From Emcibacteraceae bacterium (GTDB lineage Bacteria > Pseudomonadota > Alphaproteobacteria > Sphingomonadales > Emcibacteraceae): a DNA stretch of 64,000 nt. The notes under the pieces were generated by a model. The model made no database searches. It was not told where the DNA came from and saw nothing but the letters and a program-made list of their open reading frames with translations. The translations under genes were made by a program, and so were the position numbers. Positions 26,425-35,417 of this stretch are shown piece by piece; the stretch's first letter is position 1; the number at the start of each line of letters is the position of its first letter. The stretch spans positions 631,501-695,500 of the forward strand of contig JAWKXO010000002.1 in the NCBI GenBank assembly GCA_041396985.1. Direction: 5' to 3'.

Positions 26425-27057
26425 ATGAAAACGGTCATTATCGATTACGGGTCCGGCAATCTTCGTTCAGCGGAAAAGGGAACAGTCCGGGCTGCCGAAG
26501 GGCTTGATATGGATGTGTTGGTCACATCGTCACCGGAAGAGGTTAGAAAAGCAGACAGAATTATTCTGCCGGGGGTAGGTGCCTTTGCCGATTGCATGAA
26601 AGGTCTCTTATCGCTGGACGGAATGAGAGATGCCCTTGAAGAAGCGGTGATAAAAGAGACGAAACCATTTCTTGGAATATGTGTCGGAATGCAGCTGCTT
26701 GCGGACGCGGGGCTTGAGCATGGTCGCACAGAAGGACTGGGTTGGATTGGCGGTACCGTCGAAGAAATAAAATCTGATACCCTTAAAGTACCCCATATGG
26801 GCTGGAATGATCTGATCATTGATCAGGGCAGCCATCCGGTGCTTAAAGACATTGAAACTGGTGAGCACGCTTATTTTGTTCATAGTTATTTTTTCAAGGC
26901 GAATGATCAAAAAAATGTCTTGGCCCATGTTGAATATGGCGGATATATTAGTGCGGTGATCGGGCGGGAAAATATAATAGGGACCCAGTTCCATCCGGAA
27001 AAAAGTCAGGACCTGGGACTTAGGCTGATCAGGAATTTTTTGAAATGGGCACCGTAG
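26425..27057 (+). CDS. hisH: imidazole glycerol phosphate synthase, glutaminase subunit HisH
   Basis: HisH releases ammonia from glutamine and channels it to HisF. The catalytic Cys is in GICVGMQLL (about residue 82) and the His/Glu pair in QFHPEKSQ near the end, completing the class I glutaminase triad. At 210 residues it is full length. It starts three bases after hisB, and hisF is three genes downstream. Confidence 0.96.
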   Translation: MKTVIIDYGSGNLRSAEKGTVRAAEGLDMDVLVTSSPEEVRKADRIILPGVGAFADCMKGLLSLDGMRDALEEAVIKETKPFLGICVGMQLLADAGLEHGRTEGLGWIGGTVEEIKSDTLKVPHMGWNDLIIDQGSHPVLKDIETGEHAYFVHSYFFKANDQKNVLAHVEYGGYISAVIGRENIIGTQFHPEKSQDLGLRLIRNFLKWAP

Positions 27058-27058
27058 A

Positions 27059-27610
27059 ATGAATGATCTGAAAAAAGAAAGCAAAGGTCCCCGCCTTAGT
27101 GTTGAGGAAGTGAAATCCCTTGATAATGTGGATATTCTTGAGCTGTGTGAGACAACCCGCGTAGCCATTCTTACTCATGAGGGCTTTAACTGGTTGACCC
27201 CACCGCCTGAAAAAACACTGGAAAGTTTCTGGAAAGGGGTATTCCTGATTCCAGAACGAACATTGATTATTGCCCGTATGGATGGACAAATCGCCGGATG
27301 TTGTCAGCTGGTCAGGCCACCAAAAAATAACGAGGCAGGCGCTTTCCGTGGCACAATTGAGACATTTTTCCTAGCCCCCTGGGCAAGAGGCCATAATCTG
27401 GCAAAAACAATGCTGCAAAAAGCGGAGGATGTCGCCCGCGAAAAAGGGTGTCGAACATTAGAATGCCATATGGCCTCAGATCAGCAGGCCGCGATTGCCA
27501 TCTGTGAATGGATCGGTATGGATCGTTGGGGCATTAAAGAACGTTACGCCCGGATCAATGATGTGTTTGTTTCCGGTTATTATTATTCAAAAAATTTGGA
27601 CGAAGTATGA
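27059..27610 (+). CDS. GNAT-family N-acetyltransferase within the his operon
   Basis: The 183-residue protein has the GNAT acetyl-CoA-binding core: FFLAPWARGHNLAKTMLQKAEDVAREKG (about residues 103-131), followed by the LECHMASDQQAAIAICEWIGM helix. The substrate is unknown. It starts two bases after hisH and overlaps hisA by four bases, so it is firmly in the operon. Similar GNAT genes occur in his operons of other alphaproteobacteria; a role in histidine metabolism is not established. Confidence 0.85.
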   Translation: MNDLKKESKGPRLSVEEVKSLDNVDILELCETTRVAILTHEGFNWLTPPPEKTLESFWKGVFLIPERTLIIARMDGQIAGCCQLVRPPKNNEAGAFRGTIETFFLAPWARGHNLAKTMLQKAEDVAREKGCRTLECHMASDQQAAIAICEWIGMDRWGIKERYARINDVFVSGYYYSKNLDEV

Positions 27611-28347
27611 TTTTATTTCCCGCCATCGATTTAAAGGATGGAAACTGTGTACGGCTTTACAAAGGTGAAATGGACCAGGCAACAATTTTTAATAATGATC
27701 CCGGTGATCAGGCAAAAAAATTTGCTGATGCAGGATGTGAATGGCTTCACATTGTTGACTTAAACGGCGCCTTTGCGGGGCGGCCGGTTAATGGTGATGC
27801 GGTGGCATCTATACTTGAAAATGTGAATATCCCGGTGCAGCTGGGCGGGGGGATACGTGATCTGGGAACCATTCAGTCCTGGATTGAAAAAGGAATTAGT
27901 CGGGTTATCCTGGGTACGATTGCGCTTCGTGATCCGGATCTGGTGATTGCGGCGGCAAAGAAGTTCCCGGGCAAAGTTGCCGTTGGGATTGATGCAAGAA
28001 ATGGCATGGTTGCCGTGGAAGGCTGGGCAGAAACGTCTGATATGTCGGCGGTGGATCTGGGTAAGAAATTCGAAGATGCTGGTGTCACCTGTATCATCTA
28101 TACGGATATTGACCGGGATGGCACTATGCAGGGACTTAATGTTGAAAGCACGATTGCTCTAGCAGATGCACTTTCCATTCCTGTTATTGCTTCAGGTGGC
28201 GTGGCCTCGCTCGACGATCTTCGCCAACTGAAAAATGCCGCTGCTAATTCAATCGGGACAATTGAAGGGGCAATTTCAGGGCGTGCCCTTTATGACGGCA
28301 GCCTTGATGTAAAGGCGGCACTTTCCTTGCTTAAGGAAGAGATCTGA
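27607..28347 (+). CDS. hisA: ProFAR isomerase HisA
   Basis: HisA isomerises ProFAR to PRFAR on a (beta/alpha)8 barrel. Catalytic Asp8 is seen in FPAIDLKDG and the second Asp in IYTDIDRDGTMQG (about residue 170-ish half-barrel); the phosphate-binding loops GGGIRD and ASGGVAS are both present. At 246 residues it is normal in length. Its ATG overlaps the GNAT stop (ATGA), and its last base overlaps the start of hisF. Confidence 0.96.
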   Translation: MILFPAIDLKDGNCVRLYKGEMDQATIFNNDPGDQAKKFADAGCEWLHIVDLNGAFAGRPVNGDAVASILENVNIPVQLGGGIRDLGTIQSWIEKGISRVILGTIALRDPDLVIAAAKKFPGKVAVGIDARNGMVAVEGWAETSDMSAVDLGKKFEDAGVTCIIYTDIDRDGTMQGLNVESTIALADALSIPVIASGGVASLDDLRQLKNAAANSIGTIEGAISGRALYDGSLDVKAALSLLKEEI

Positions 28348-29105
28348 TGCTTAAAGCGCGTGTCATTCCCTGCCTTGATGTCAAAGATGGCCGTGTGGTC
28401 AAGGGCGTTAATTTTGTCGGCCTGCGGGATGCGGGTGACCCGGTAGAGCAGGCAAAAATTTATGATGCTGCGGGGGCAGACGAGCTCTGCTTTCTTGATA
28501 TTACGGCATCCAGCGATAATCGTTCCATCATTCTTGATGTGGTTCGTCAAACCGCAGAGCAGTGTTTTATGCCGCTTACAGTGGGTGGTGGTGTCAGAAA
28601 CGAGGATGACGTCAGAAACCTTCTCCTTGCCGGGGCAGATAAAGTCTCAGTGATGACGGCAGCTGTTAACAGGCCGGAACTGGTTCGCGAACTTGCTGAA
28701 AAATTCGGGTCACAATGTATTGTCGTCGCCATAGATGCCAAGTCGGTCGGCCCCGATAAATACGAGGTCTTTACCCATGGTGGCAGAAATCCGACAGGAA
28801 TTGATGCGGTTGAATATGCCAAGCTGGTGGCATCATATGGGGCAGGAGAAATATTGCTGACTTCAATGGACCGGGACGGGACAAAAAGCGGTTTTAATAT
28901 TGAACTGACCCGCGCTATAGCGGATAGTGTCAGTATCCCGGTAATTGCGTCCGGGGGTGTCGGCACGCTTGAACATATGGTTGAAGGCATTAGGGACGGT
29001 CATGCGACAGCGGTTCTTGCGGCTTCGATTTTCCACTTCGGCGAATATAGTATTGAGGAATGCAAAAAATATATGGCGGCGGCAGGTATAGAGGTAAGGA
29101 TTTAA
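28347..29105 (+). CDS. hisF: imidazole glycerol phosphate synthase, cyclase subunit HisF
   Basis: HisF joins ammonia from HisH to PRFAR, forming imidazole glycerol phosphate and AICAR. Asp11 in PCLDVKDGRVVKG and the second catalytic Asp in LLTSMDRDGTKSG are conserved, as are the GGGVRN and ASGGVG phosphate loops. The 252-residue length is typical. It starts on the stop base of hisA. Confidence 0.97.
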   Translation: MLKARVIPCLDVKDGRVVKGVNFVGLRDAGDPVEQAKIYDAAGADELCFLDITASSDNRSIILDVVRQTAEQCFMPLTVGGGVRNEDDVRNLLLAGADKVSVMTAAVNRPELVRELAEKFGSQCIVVAIDAKSVGPDKYEVFTHGGRNPTGIDAVEYAKLVASYGAGEILLTSMDRDGTKSGFNIELTRAIADSVSIPVIASGGVGTLEHMVEGIRDGHATAVLAASIFHFGEYSIEECKKYMAAAGIEVRI

Positions 29106-29106
29106 G

Positions 29107-29448
29107 ATGACTGAAAAGAGAGATATTCTGGAAAAATTGGCAACCGTGATTGATAGCCGAAAAGGGGCCGATATCAGTAAAAGCTATGTTGCGGGCCTTT
29201 TTGCAAAGGGAAGAAAAAAAATCACTCAGAAAGTTGGTGAGGAAGCGGTTGAGCTTTGTATTGCCGCAGCTCATAATGACCGTGCGGAAGCCATTTCTGA
29301 ATCAGCCGATTTGCTTTTTCACATGATGGTGCTTTGGTCCGAACTGGGCATTAAATCTGATGATGTTTATGATGAACTGCTGCGTCGTGAGGGGCTTTCC
29401 GGAATTGAGGAGAAGAAAGCAAGAAGAGGGTTTACCGATGGCTTATGA
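29107..29448 (+). CDS. hisE: phosphoribosyl-ATP diphosphatase HisE
   Basis: HisE hydrolyses phosphoribosyl-ATP to phosphoribosyl-AMP, step two of histidine synthesis. The all-helical MazG-like fold shows KVGEEAVELCIAA and ESADLLFHMMVLW, which carry the metal-binding acidic residues. At 113 residues it is the stand-alone form; hisI must be elsewhere. It starts one base after hisF and overlaps the HIT gene by 11 bp. Confidence 0.95.
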   Translation: MTEKRDILEKLATVIDSRKGADISKSYVAGLFAKGRKKITQKVGEEAVELCIAAAHNDRAEAISESADLLFHMMVLWSELGIKSDDVYDELLRREGLSGIEEKKARRGFTDGL

Positions 29449-29797
29449 TCAGAATAACGTCTTTGCAAAGATCTTAAGGGGCGAAATTCCCTGCGCTAAA
29501 ATCTATGAAGATGAATTTGCGCTTGCTTTTAATGATATTAATGCCCAGGCGCCGGTTCATGTGCTGGTCATTCCAAAAGGCGACTATATCAGCATGGCTG
29601 ATTTCAGTGCCAATGCTTCCGCCGAGCTTATGACCGGTTTTTTCCGTGCTGTAGGAGAAACAGCACGGTTATTAGGGCTGGAAAGTGACGGATACAGGCT
29701 CATTGCCAATACCGGCAGTAATGCCCATCAGGAAGTGCCCCATCTGCATTTTCATATTTTAAGCGGCAAAAAACTCGGCCCCATGCTTTCCCGGTAA
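29438..29797 (+). CDS. HIT-family nucleotide-binding protein
   Basis: The 119-residue protein has the histidine-triad motif PHLHFHILSG near its end and the N-terminal FAKILRGEIPCAKIYED segment of HINT-like proteins, which hydrolyse adenosine phosphoramidates. The ATG at 29438 is chosen because GAGGG lies upstream and the sequence then begins as in HINT homologues; the open frame runs further upstream into hisE. A HIT gene after hisE is a common alphaproteobacterial arrangement. Confidence 0.93.
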   Translation: MAYDQNNVFAKILRGEIPCAKIYEDEFALAFNDINAQAPVHVLVIPKGDYISMADFSANASAELMTGFFRAVGETARLLGLESDGYRLIANTGSNAHQEVPHLHFHILSGKKLGPMLSR

Positions 29798-29801
29798 ATT
29801 T

Positions 29802-30788
29802 TCAAGCATTCTGTTCAACAAATGTCTTAAGATCAATATCCGGTCTTGCGCCAAGATGGGTAATCACTTCTCCCGCGATAAGATTACCAAGCGCACCACA
29901 TTCACCAATGCTTCTCCCATTGGTCAGTCCGTATAAAAAGCCCGAGGCGAAAAGGTCTCCGGCACCAGTGGTATCTACAAGTTTTTCAACCCGGTGTCCC
30001 TGGACATGGCCGATTTCATCCTGATTGATAACAATGCAACCTGCTGCACCGCATGTAATAGCCGCTATATCACAGTCCCTTTGAACCAACTGTGCCGCTT
30101 CATTGATATTATCCGTTTTATAAAGCATTTTAATTTCATCTTCATTGGCAAACAGTATATCGACACCATCCTTTACAAGATGCAGAAATTCCTCATAGTG
30201 ACGATCGACGCAGAACGGGTCAGAAAGGCTCAAAGACACTTTGTTGCCTGCGTCATGGGCAATTTTAATGGCTTTTCTAAAGGCTGCTTTTGCGGGTTCC
30301 GGGTCCCAGAGATATCCTTCGAGGTAGGATATTTTTGAAGAACGAACTGTGTCCTCATCAATGTCAGCTTCCGTTAAATTGACGCATGCACCAAGATAGG
30401 TACACATTGTTCTTTCAGCGTCCGGTGTGACAAGCACGAGGCAATGGGCTGTGGCCGGCCCGTCCGGTGCCGAGCTAGTCTTAAAGCTTGTCCCAAGAGC
30501 GGCAATATCATGGCGAAAAACAAGACCCAGCTGGTCATCACGAATTTTGCCGATATAGGATGTGTTAACACCTAATGAGGCAAGTCCTGCTATAGTATTC
30601 GCGGCAGAACCACCGGAACACTCAATACACTGACCCAGTTTTGCATATATTGCCGCTGCTTCCTGCTCATTAACGAGCTGCATACTTCCTTTTACAAGAT
30701 TTTCCGATTTTAAGAAATCATCTTCCACATGGATTAAGATATCAACAATCGCATTGCCAATACCCAAAACATCATATTTATGCGCCAT
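29802..30788 (-). CDS. PfkB-family carbohydrate/adenosine kinase
   Basis: The 328-residue ribokinase-fold enzyme has the N-terminal GGSAANTIAGLASLG signature (about residue 58) and the C-terminal DTTGAGDLFASGFLYG motif with the catalytic Asp. It is closest by eye to the adenosine kinase group common in alphaproteobacteria, but the substrate (adenosine, sugar or nucleoside) cannot be proved from sequence. It converges on the HIT gene with a four-base gap, leaving no room for a separate terminator. Confidence 0.88.
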   Translation of the reverse strand: MAHKYDVLGIGNAIVDILIHVEDDFLKSENLVKGSMQLVNEQEAAAIYAKLGQCIECSGGSAANTIAGLASLGVNTSYIGKIRDDQLGLVFRHDIAALGTSFKTSSAPDGPATAHCLVLVTPDAERTMCTYLGACVNLTEADIDEDTVRSSKISYLEGYLWDPEPAKAAFRKAIKIAHDAGNKVSLSLSDPFCVDRHYEEFLHLVKDGVDILFANEDEIKMLYKTDNINEAAQLVQRDCDIAAITCGAAGCIVINQDEIGHVQGHRVEKLVDTTGAGDLFASGFLYGLTNGRSIGECGALGNLIAGEVITHLGARPDIDLKTFVEQNA

Positions 30789-30934
30789 ATTTATTCCAGA
30801 TTTTGAAATTAAAAATACATTGATAGAGAAAAAGAACGCTTAAGTAAACGTAAGAATATTTCTTGCCTTTTGAAACTGGATGACCCTATATTTCCTCTTA
30901 GGGCGTAGAGAAATTAGTTAGGATAGACAAAGAC

Positions 30935-31639
30935 GTGAATAAAATACTCACGGCGATTGAAAGAACTGGCCAACAAATTTTTGACCGCGCTTTTCTTAAG
31001 GTTTTTTTCCTTGGTATGCTGACGATGATTGTATCAGTCGTTGTTGCCTATCTTGCCGCAAATGAACTTATGAAGGATGTTCCCGGTTATCAGTCGGAAT
31101 GGCAATGGTGGGCGGATTTTGTCAACTGGCTAACGGGCTATGTTGTTGATATTGGCTTCTTCATATTACTTGCCTTCTTTTTTGCACCAATTTCTACAAT
31201 TTTTATATCCATTTATCTGGATGATGTGATTGATTGTGTAGAAAATAAATATTATCCCAACCACAAAGCCGGAAAAAGACTGGGAATTGCCCATTTGTCA
31301 TTTTTGGCGCTCAGAATCACCTTTTTTGTCGTCATCCTGAATATCCTTGTCCTGCCACTTTACGTTCTGCTTTTCTGGATGCCGTTTGTTGTTTTGACTA
31401 TTTTTTACGTGTTAAATGGTTATTTACTTGGTTGGGGTTATTATGAAATGGTGGCCGTCAGGCATCTGGGTATAAAAGAAGCTGGCGTTCATAGAAAATC
31501 AATACGGGGTGTGATATTGATTGCGGGAATGATCATGACGCTGTTATTTACAGTGCCGGTAGTTCAATTGGTTGTGCCGATTCTGGGCGCGGCATTGATT
31601 TGCCATTTGTTTCATTTGAGCAGGTATGAGGAAATATGA
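30935..31639 (+). CDS. EI24-domain (CysZ-like) membrane protein
   Basis: The 234-residue protein has four long hydrophobic segments and the EI24 pattern, including FFFAPISTIFISIYLDDV after the second helix and an LNGYLLGWGYYEM segment. CysZ relatives carry sulfate; the role of short alphaproteobacterial EI24 proteins is unknown. It begins with GTG at 30935, with AGGA about ten bases upstream. The lipoprotein gene downstream overlaps it by four bases. Confidence 0.82.
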   Translation: MNKILTAIERTGQQIFDRAFLKVFFLGMLTMIVSVVVAYLAANELMKDVPGYQSEWQWWADFVNWLTGYVVDIGFFILLAFFFAPISTIFISIYLDDVIDCVENKYYPNHKAGKRLGIAHLSFLALRITFFVVILNILVLPLYVLLFWMPFVVLTIFYVLNGYLLGWGYYEMVAVRHLGIKEAGVHRKSIRGVILIAGMIMTLLFTVPVVQLVVPILGAALICHLFHLSRYEEI

Positions 31640-32037
31640 GATTTTATCCGGTTTTGATATTTAGTTTACTACTGGTGGCTTGTGGGCCTGAGGATAAGCT
31701 TGCGCAGTCACCGCCACCTGCACCGGAAGTAGCGCCTGAGCCGGTGATTATGGAAAAACCAAAGCCAGCCCCGCCCGCTTTTCAGATGAGCAATATTATG
31801 GGGCTTCAGAAAAGCACAGTTGAAAGTATCCTTGGTACGCCGTCCTTAAAACGGGTGGAAAAAGGGGCCGAAGTCTGGCTTTATGATAACCAGTTTTGTA
31901 ATGCCCACATTTATTTTTACGAAAATGATAACAGCGATATGCATGTGGAATTTGTTGAAACTTCGGAAGAAAAGAATCTGATGGGACTAGAAGGCCAGCG
32001 CGCAGATTTCTGTATTTCTACTTTTTTAAAGAATTAA
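31636..32037 (+). CDS. BamE/SmpA-like lipoprotein, hypothetical
   Basis: The signal peptide ends in a lipobox (LLLVAC, Cys16). A Pro-rich linker (SPPPAPEVAPEPV) leads to a short C-terminal domain with the IMGLQKSTVESILGTPSLK segment and EVWLYDNQFC, which resembles the OmlA/SmpA/BamE fold. It is probably anchored in the outer membrane. No specific function is known. It starts by an ATGA overlap with the EI24 gene and so is translationally coupled to it. Confidence 0.72.
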   Translation: MRFYPVLIFSLLLVACGPEDKLAQSPPPAPEVAPEPVIMEKPKPAPPAFQMSNIMGLQKSTVESILGTPSLKRVEKGAEVWLYDNQFCNAHIYFYENDNSDMHVEFVETSEEKNLMGLEGQRADFCISTFLKN

Positions 32038-32048
32038 TCAGCCCTAAT

Positions 32049-32690
32049 TTAGTCAGGAAGTTGGGTTTTATCTTTAAAGGCGCATAAATCCTCAACCGGA
32101 CAAACAGGGCAATTAGGTTTGCGGGCTTTACAGATATACCGCCCATGGAGAATAAGCCAGTGATGGGCGTGCCGCGCAAACTCTGGCGGAATTTTTTTCT
32201 CTAACTTTAGTTCCACTTCAAGCGGCGTTTTGCCCGGCGCCAGTCCGGTCCGGTTTGAAACCCGAAATAAATGCGTATCTACAGCAATGGTCGGATGGCC
32301 AAAGGCGATATTAAGGACCACATTTGCCGTTTTTCTGCCAACTCCAGGTAGCGTTTCAAGATCAGCCCTGTTTTCCGGGACAACGCCGCCGAAATCATCA
32401 ACCAGTATCTGGGCGGCTTTAATAATATTTTTGGCTTTTGTATTATAAAGGCCGATGGTCTTAACATAGTCTTTTAATTTTTCTTCCCCTAATTCAAGCA
32501 TCTCCTGTGGCGTTGAAATGATTTTGAACAGGGTTTTGGTCGCTTTATTGACACCAATATCAGTTGCCTGAGCAGACAAGGCCACAGCGACAAGCAAAGT
32601 ATACGGGTTTGTATAATCAAGCTCACCTTTGGGTTCGGGGTCGCGTTCTTCCAGTCTCCTGAAAAATTCATAAATATCGGCTTTTTTCAT
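32049..32690 (-). CDS. nth: endonuclease III
   Basis: Nth is a DNA glycosylase/AP lyase for oxidised pyrimidines. It has the helix-hairpin-helix LPGVGRKTANVV with the catalytic Lys, the catalytic Asp in AVDTHLFRVSNR, and the [4Fe-4S] cluster pattern C-x6-C-x2-C-x5-C near residues 190-206. At 213 residues it is almost the same length as the E. coli protein. It is divergent from the DUF2244 gene. Confidence 0.96.
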   Translation of the reverse strand: MKKADIYEFFRRLEERDPEPKGELDYTNPYTLLVAVALSAQATDIGVNKATKTLFKIISTPQEMLELGEEKLKDYVKTIGLYNTKAKNIIKAAQILVDDFGGVVPENRADLETLPGVGRKTANVVLNIAFGHPTIAVDTHLFRVSNRTGLAPGKTPLEVELKLEKKIPPEFARHAHHWLILHGRYICKARKPNCPVCPVEDLCAFKDKTQLPD

Positions 32691-32774
32691 CTTAATTCCT
32701 TTTTTTTAACAATAATTAAGCCATTTCAAAAATGGAAGCTTCAAAAATGAATATCTTGGGTGTATTGTCGCTGA

Positions 32775-33281
32775 ATGAATGAAATGCAGGAAAGAGTCTG
32801 GTTTGAAGAATATATTTCCCCGAGACGGTCACTGGGCCGGACCGGGTTTAAAATATTGATGGGGGTAATTGTCAGTCTCAGCCTTTCGATAGGGCTCTTT
32901 TTTTATTCATTGGGGGCCTGGCCGATAACCGGATTCTTCGGGCTTGACGTATTGCTGATCTACTGGGCTTTTAAAATACAATATCAACAGGGTAAGGCAG
33001 TTGAAATTATTCGTCTTAGCAATGATACCCTGACCATCACCCGCATTGATGCCAAAGGCAACAGAAATGAGAAAAGTTTTAATTCCTATTGGGTCAATTT
33101 ATCCATGTCCTGTCCACCCAATGTCCCTAAAAATGTTGGTGAAACATACCCGCAGGCCAGATCACATGGAAAGGGAATTTTTTTTGGTACATATTTAAAT
33201 CAGGAAATGCGGAACGAACTGATGAAGTCACTGTCCCAGGCGCTGATTGACTGTAAAAATTATAGACCGGACCATAATTAA
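32775..33281 (+). CDS. DUF2244 integral membrane protein
   Basis: The 168-residue protein has two adjacent membrane helices (about residues 25-45 and 50-70) followed by a cytoplasmic domain with IIRLSNDTLTITRID and FFGTYLNQEMRNEL. This fits the DUF2244 family, common beside nth in alphaproteobacteria. Function is unknown. The gene is divergent from nth. Confidence 0.82.
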   Translation: MNEMQERVWFEEYISPRRSLGRTGFKILMGVIVSLSLSIGLFFYSLGAWPITGFFGLDVLLIYWAFKIQYQQGKAVEIIRLSNDTLTITRIDAKGNRNEKSFNSYWVNLSMSCPPNVPKNVGETYPQARSHGKGIFFGTYLNQEMRNELMKSLSQALIDCKNYRPDHN

Positions 33282-33357
33282 TTGGTGGTGGCTTTCTGAA
33301 TTTATCCAGAAAATACCACCACACAATTTGAGCCTCTTCAAGATTAACCAATTAAAG

Positions 33358-33591
33358 TCAAACAGCAACTTTGTTATTTTGTGCCTGCATCGCTTTAACA
33401 TCTTCGGCCGATAGGGCTTGTCCACCGATACCCCATTCGCCGCTGGCTGTTTCCCTGACACGCACCCAGGTTACACCACGTAGGGCTTCGCCTTCAATTT
33501 CAACCATTGTGTCTGTTACTTTTTTAATCATATTTTGTTTTTCAGCTTTGCTGAATACACCTTCAATAACGTGAATATCTACGAGTGGCAT
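33358..33591 (-). CDS. 4-oxalocrotonate tautomerase-family protein
   Basis: After Met removal the 77-residue protein begins with Pro (PLVDIHVIEGVFS), the catalytic base of the tautomerase superfamily. The family's second arginine may be in GVTWVRVRE. Substrates range from oxalocrotonate analogues to unsaturated acids. It is slightly longer than the usual 62 residues but single-domain. It is divergent from the HxlR-type regulator gene. Confidence 0.85.
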   Translation of the reverse strand: MPLVDIHVIEGVFSKAEKQNMIKKVTDTMVEIEGEALRGVTWVRVRETASGEWGIGGQALSAEDVKAMQAQNNKVAV

Positions 33592-33762
33592 AAGTAATTC
33601 CTTTCATGTTTAAGTTAATATCATCTCGTGAGAGGGTGTATCTCATAAAAGGATTTTCCCTAGCCAGTTCACGAACTGAACTACCCCGGTATAGAAAATG
33701 TACTGGTCTGGAAAACCGTTAATTATTATAGTATTAAAAGAATCATATAGGGAGGATTTGTG

Positions 33763-34476
33763 ATGGCTAAAGGAAGTTATAAACAATTTTGTCCGATCGC
33801 GATGGCGTCGGAAATCGTATGCACGCGTTGGACGGCTGTCCTGCTTCGTGAATTATTGATGGGTTCAACAAGATTCAATGATCTTAGGCGCGGTGTACCA
33901 AGAATGTCACCTGCGCTACTTTCAAAGCGGTTAAAGGATTTGGAAGAAGCCGGTATAGTCTATAGAGCACCGGTCGAAAATGAACCTGATGTTGAAGAAT
34001 ATATTCTAACCCAGTCTGGAAAAGATCTGTTTCCTGTCGTTGAATCGCTTGGTATTTGGGACACAAGATGGGTGGAAACGGAACCATCTCTGGAGCATCT
34101 TGATCCTACACTGCTAATGTGGGACATACGTCGCCATCTAAATACGACCCCAAAACCAAAGAAAAGAGCAACAATTCAGTTTATTTATAGTGACCTTCCA
34201 AAACAAAATCGAAATTGGTGGCTGATTGTTGAGCCGGAAACAGAAAAAATCGATCTATGCTCAATTGAACCGGGCTTTGATGTTAATTTATATATCTCAA
34301 CTGACCTTCGGACTATGACAAAAGTGTGGATGGGTTTTGAAACTTTTGCCAAGGCCTATAATGAGGATAGAATACTGCTTACCGGTGACACTGATCTTGA
34401 AGAAAAAACGAAAATATGGTTCAGTCTGGAAAATGGGTTAGGGCATTTCTCGAAAGTTAAAAAACTGGTTGCCTGA
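33763..34476 (+). CDS. HxlR-type regulator with C-terminal SCP2-like domain
   Basis: Residues 1-100 are an HxlR winged helix: CPIAMASEIVCTRWTAVLLRELLMG, RFNDLRRGVPRMSPALLSKRLKDLEEAGI. Residues about 130-235 form a second domain ending in WMGFETFAKAYNEDRILLTGD, which resembles sterol-carrier/SCP2-like ligand-binding domains found in a subset of HxlR proteins. The Cys near the N-terminus (QFCPIAMA) is where redox-sensing HxlR proteins place theirs. I start it at ATG 33763 rather than GTG 33760; GGGAGG lies seven bases upstream. It is divergent from the tautomerase gene. Confidence 0.8.
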   Translation: MAKGSYKQFCPIAMASEIVCTRWTAVLLRELLMGSTRFNDLRRGVPRMSPALLSKRLKDLEEAGIVYRAPVENEPDVEEYILTQSGKDLFPVVESLGIWDTRWVETEPSLEHLDPTLLMWDIRRHLNTTPKPKKRATIQFIYSDLPKQNRNWWLIVEPETEKIDLCSIEPGFDVNLYISTDLRTMTKVWMGFETFAKAYNEDRILLTGDTDLEEKTKIWFSLENGLGHFSKVKKLVA

Positions 34477-34477
34477 T

Positions 34478-35293
34478 TTATAATTTTTCCAGTCCAAGAA
34501 CATCCTCCATATTATAGAAGCCGGGTTTTTTGCCATATACCCAAAGGGCAGCTTTTACAGCACCACGGGCAAATATAGCCCTGTTCCCGGCTTTATGGGT
34601 AAGCTCTATTCGCTCATCATTGGCATTAAAACTGACCGTATGCTCTCCTGCGACGTTACCGCCCCGTAATGAGGCAAAACCGATGCTGCCTTTTTCCCGT
34701 GCTTTTCCAATTCCGTCCCTGGCGGGTGCCATAATATCTTTTAATTCTTTTCCGCGGCCTATCGCGGCCTCATAACCCAGACTGAGTGCAGTTCCCGAAG
34801 GGGCATCCACTTTATCCCGATGATGCATTTCAATTATTTCAATATCGAAGTCTTCATCAAGGATTGAGGATGCCAATCGTGTCAGATAAAAAAGCAAATT
34901 TACGCCGGTTGAGAAATTGGAGGCATAGACGATAGCTGTATTTCCAGACGATTTTTTCAGTTCATTTTCGTCCGAGGAACTCAGGCCGGTTGTACCAATG
35001 ACCATTGATGTTTTATGCTTTTCAGCAAGCGATGCATGAAGTAGGCTTGCTGTCGGGCAGGTGAAATCCAGAACCACATCAGAATTTCTAATGACATCTT
35101 CAGCGTCACTTGTAATTTTGATTTCGGTTTGTTCGCCCGTTTCCGGATGTTTGATATAACAGCCGATTAAGGGGTTTCCAACCATTTCGGTGCCACCGGA
35201 AAGTATGGAAGCTTCATGATCAAGCGTTGCCGCCGTTAATGCTTTGCCCATCCTTCCCTGGCATCCCAGAATTCCAATTTTAATTTTCGGCAT
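34478..35293 (-). CDS. dapB: 4-hydroxy-tetrahydrodipicolinate reductase DapB
   Basis: DapB reduces 4-hydroxy-tetrahydrodipicolinate in lysine/diaminopimelate synthesis. The dinucleotide-binding GILGCQGRMGKAL is at the N-terminus, and the catalytic EMHHRDKVDAPSGTAL motif is near residue 155. At 271 residues it is full length. It converges on the HxlR-type gene with a one-base gap. Confidence 0.96.
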   Translation of the reverse strand: MPKIKIGILGCQGRMGKALTAATLDHEASILSGGTEMVGNPLIGCYIKHPETGEQTEIKITSDAEDVIRNSDVVLDFTCPTASLLHASLAEKHKTSMVIGTTGLSSSDENELKKSSGNTAIVYASNFSTGVNLLFYLTRLASSILDEDFDIEIIEMHHRDKVDAPSGTALSLGYEAAIGRGKELKDIMAPARDGIGKAREKGSIGFASLRGGNVAGEHTVSFNANDERIELTHKAGNRAIFARGAVKAALWVYGKKPGFYNMEDVLGLEKL

Positions 35294-35417
35294 TTTGCCT
35301 TATTCCTTTTAAATTGAGGGTAAATACTAGCCAAAATTACATAAAGATCAAATTGAATATGGAGCATTCGGTAACTTTGCGATAATCTTCAGCTTTAAAT
35401 TAATTGAAGGCTAAAAA

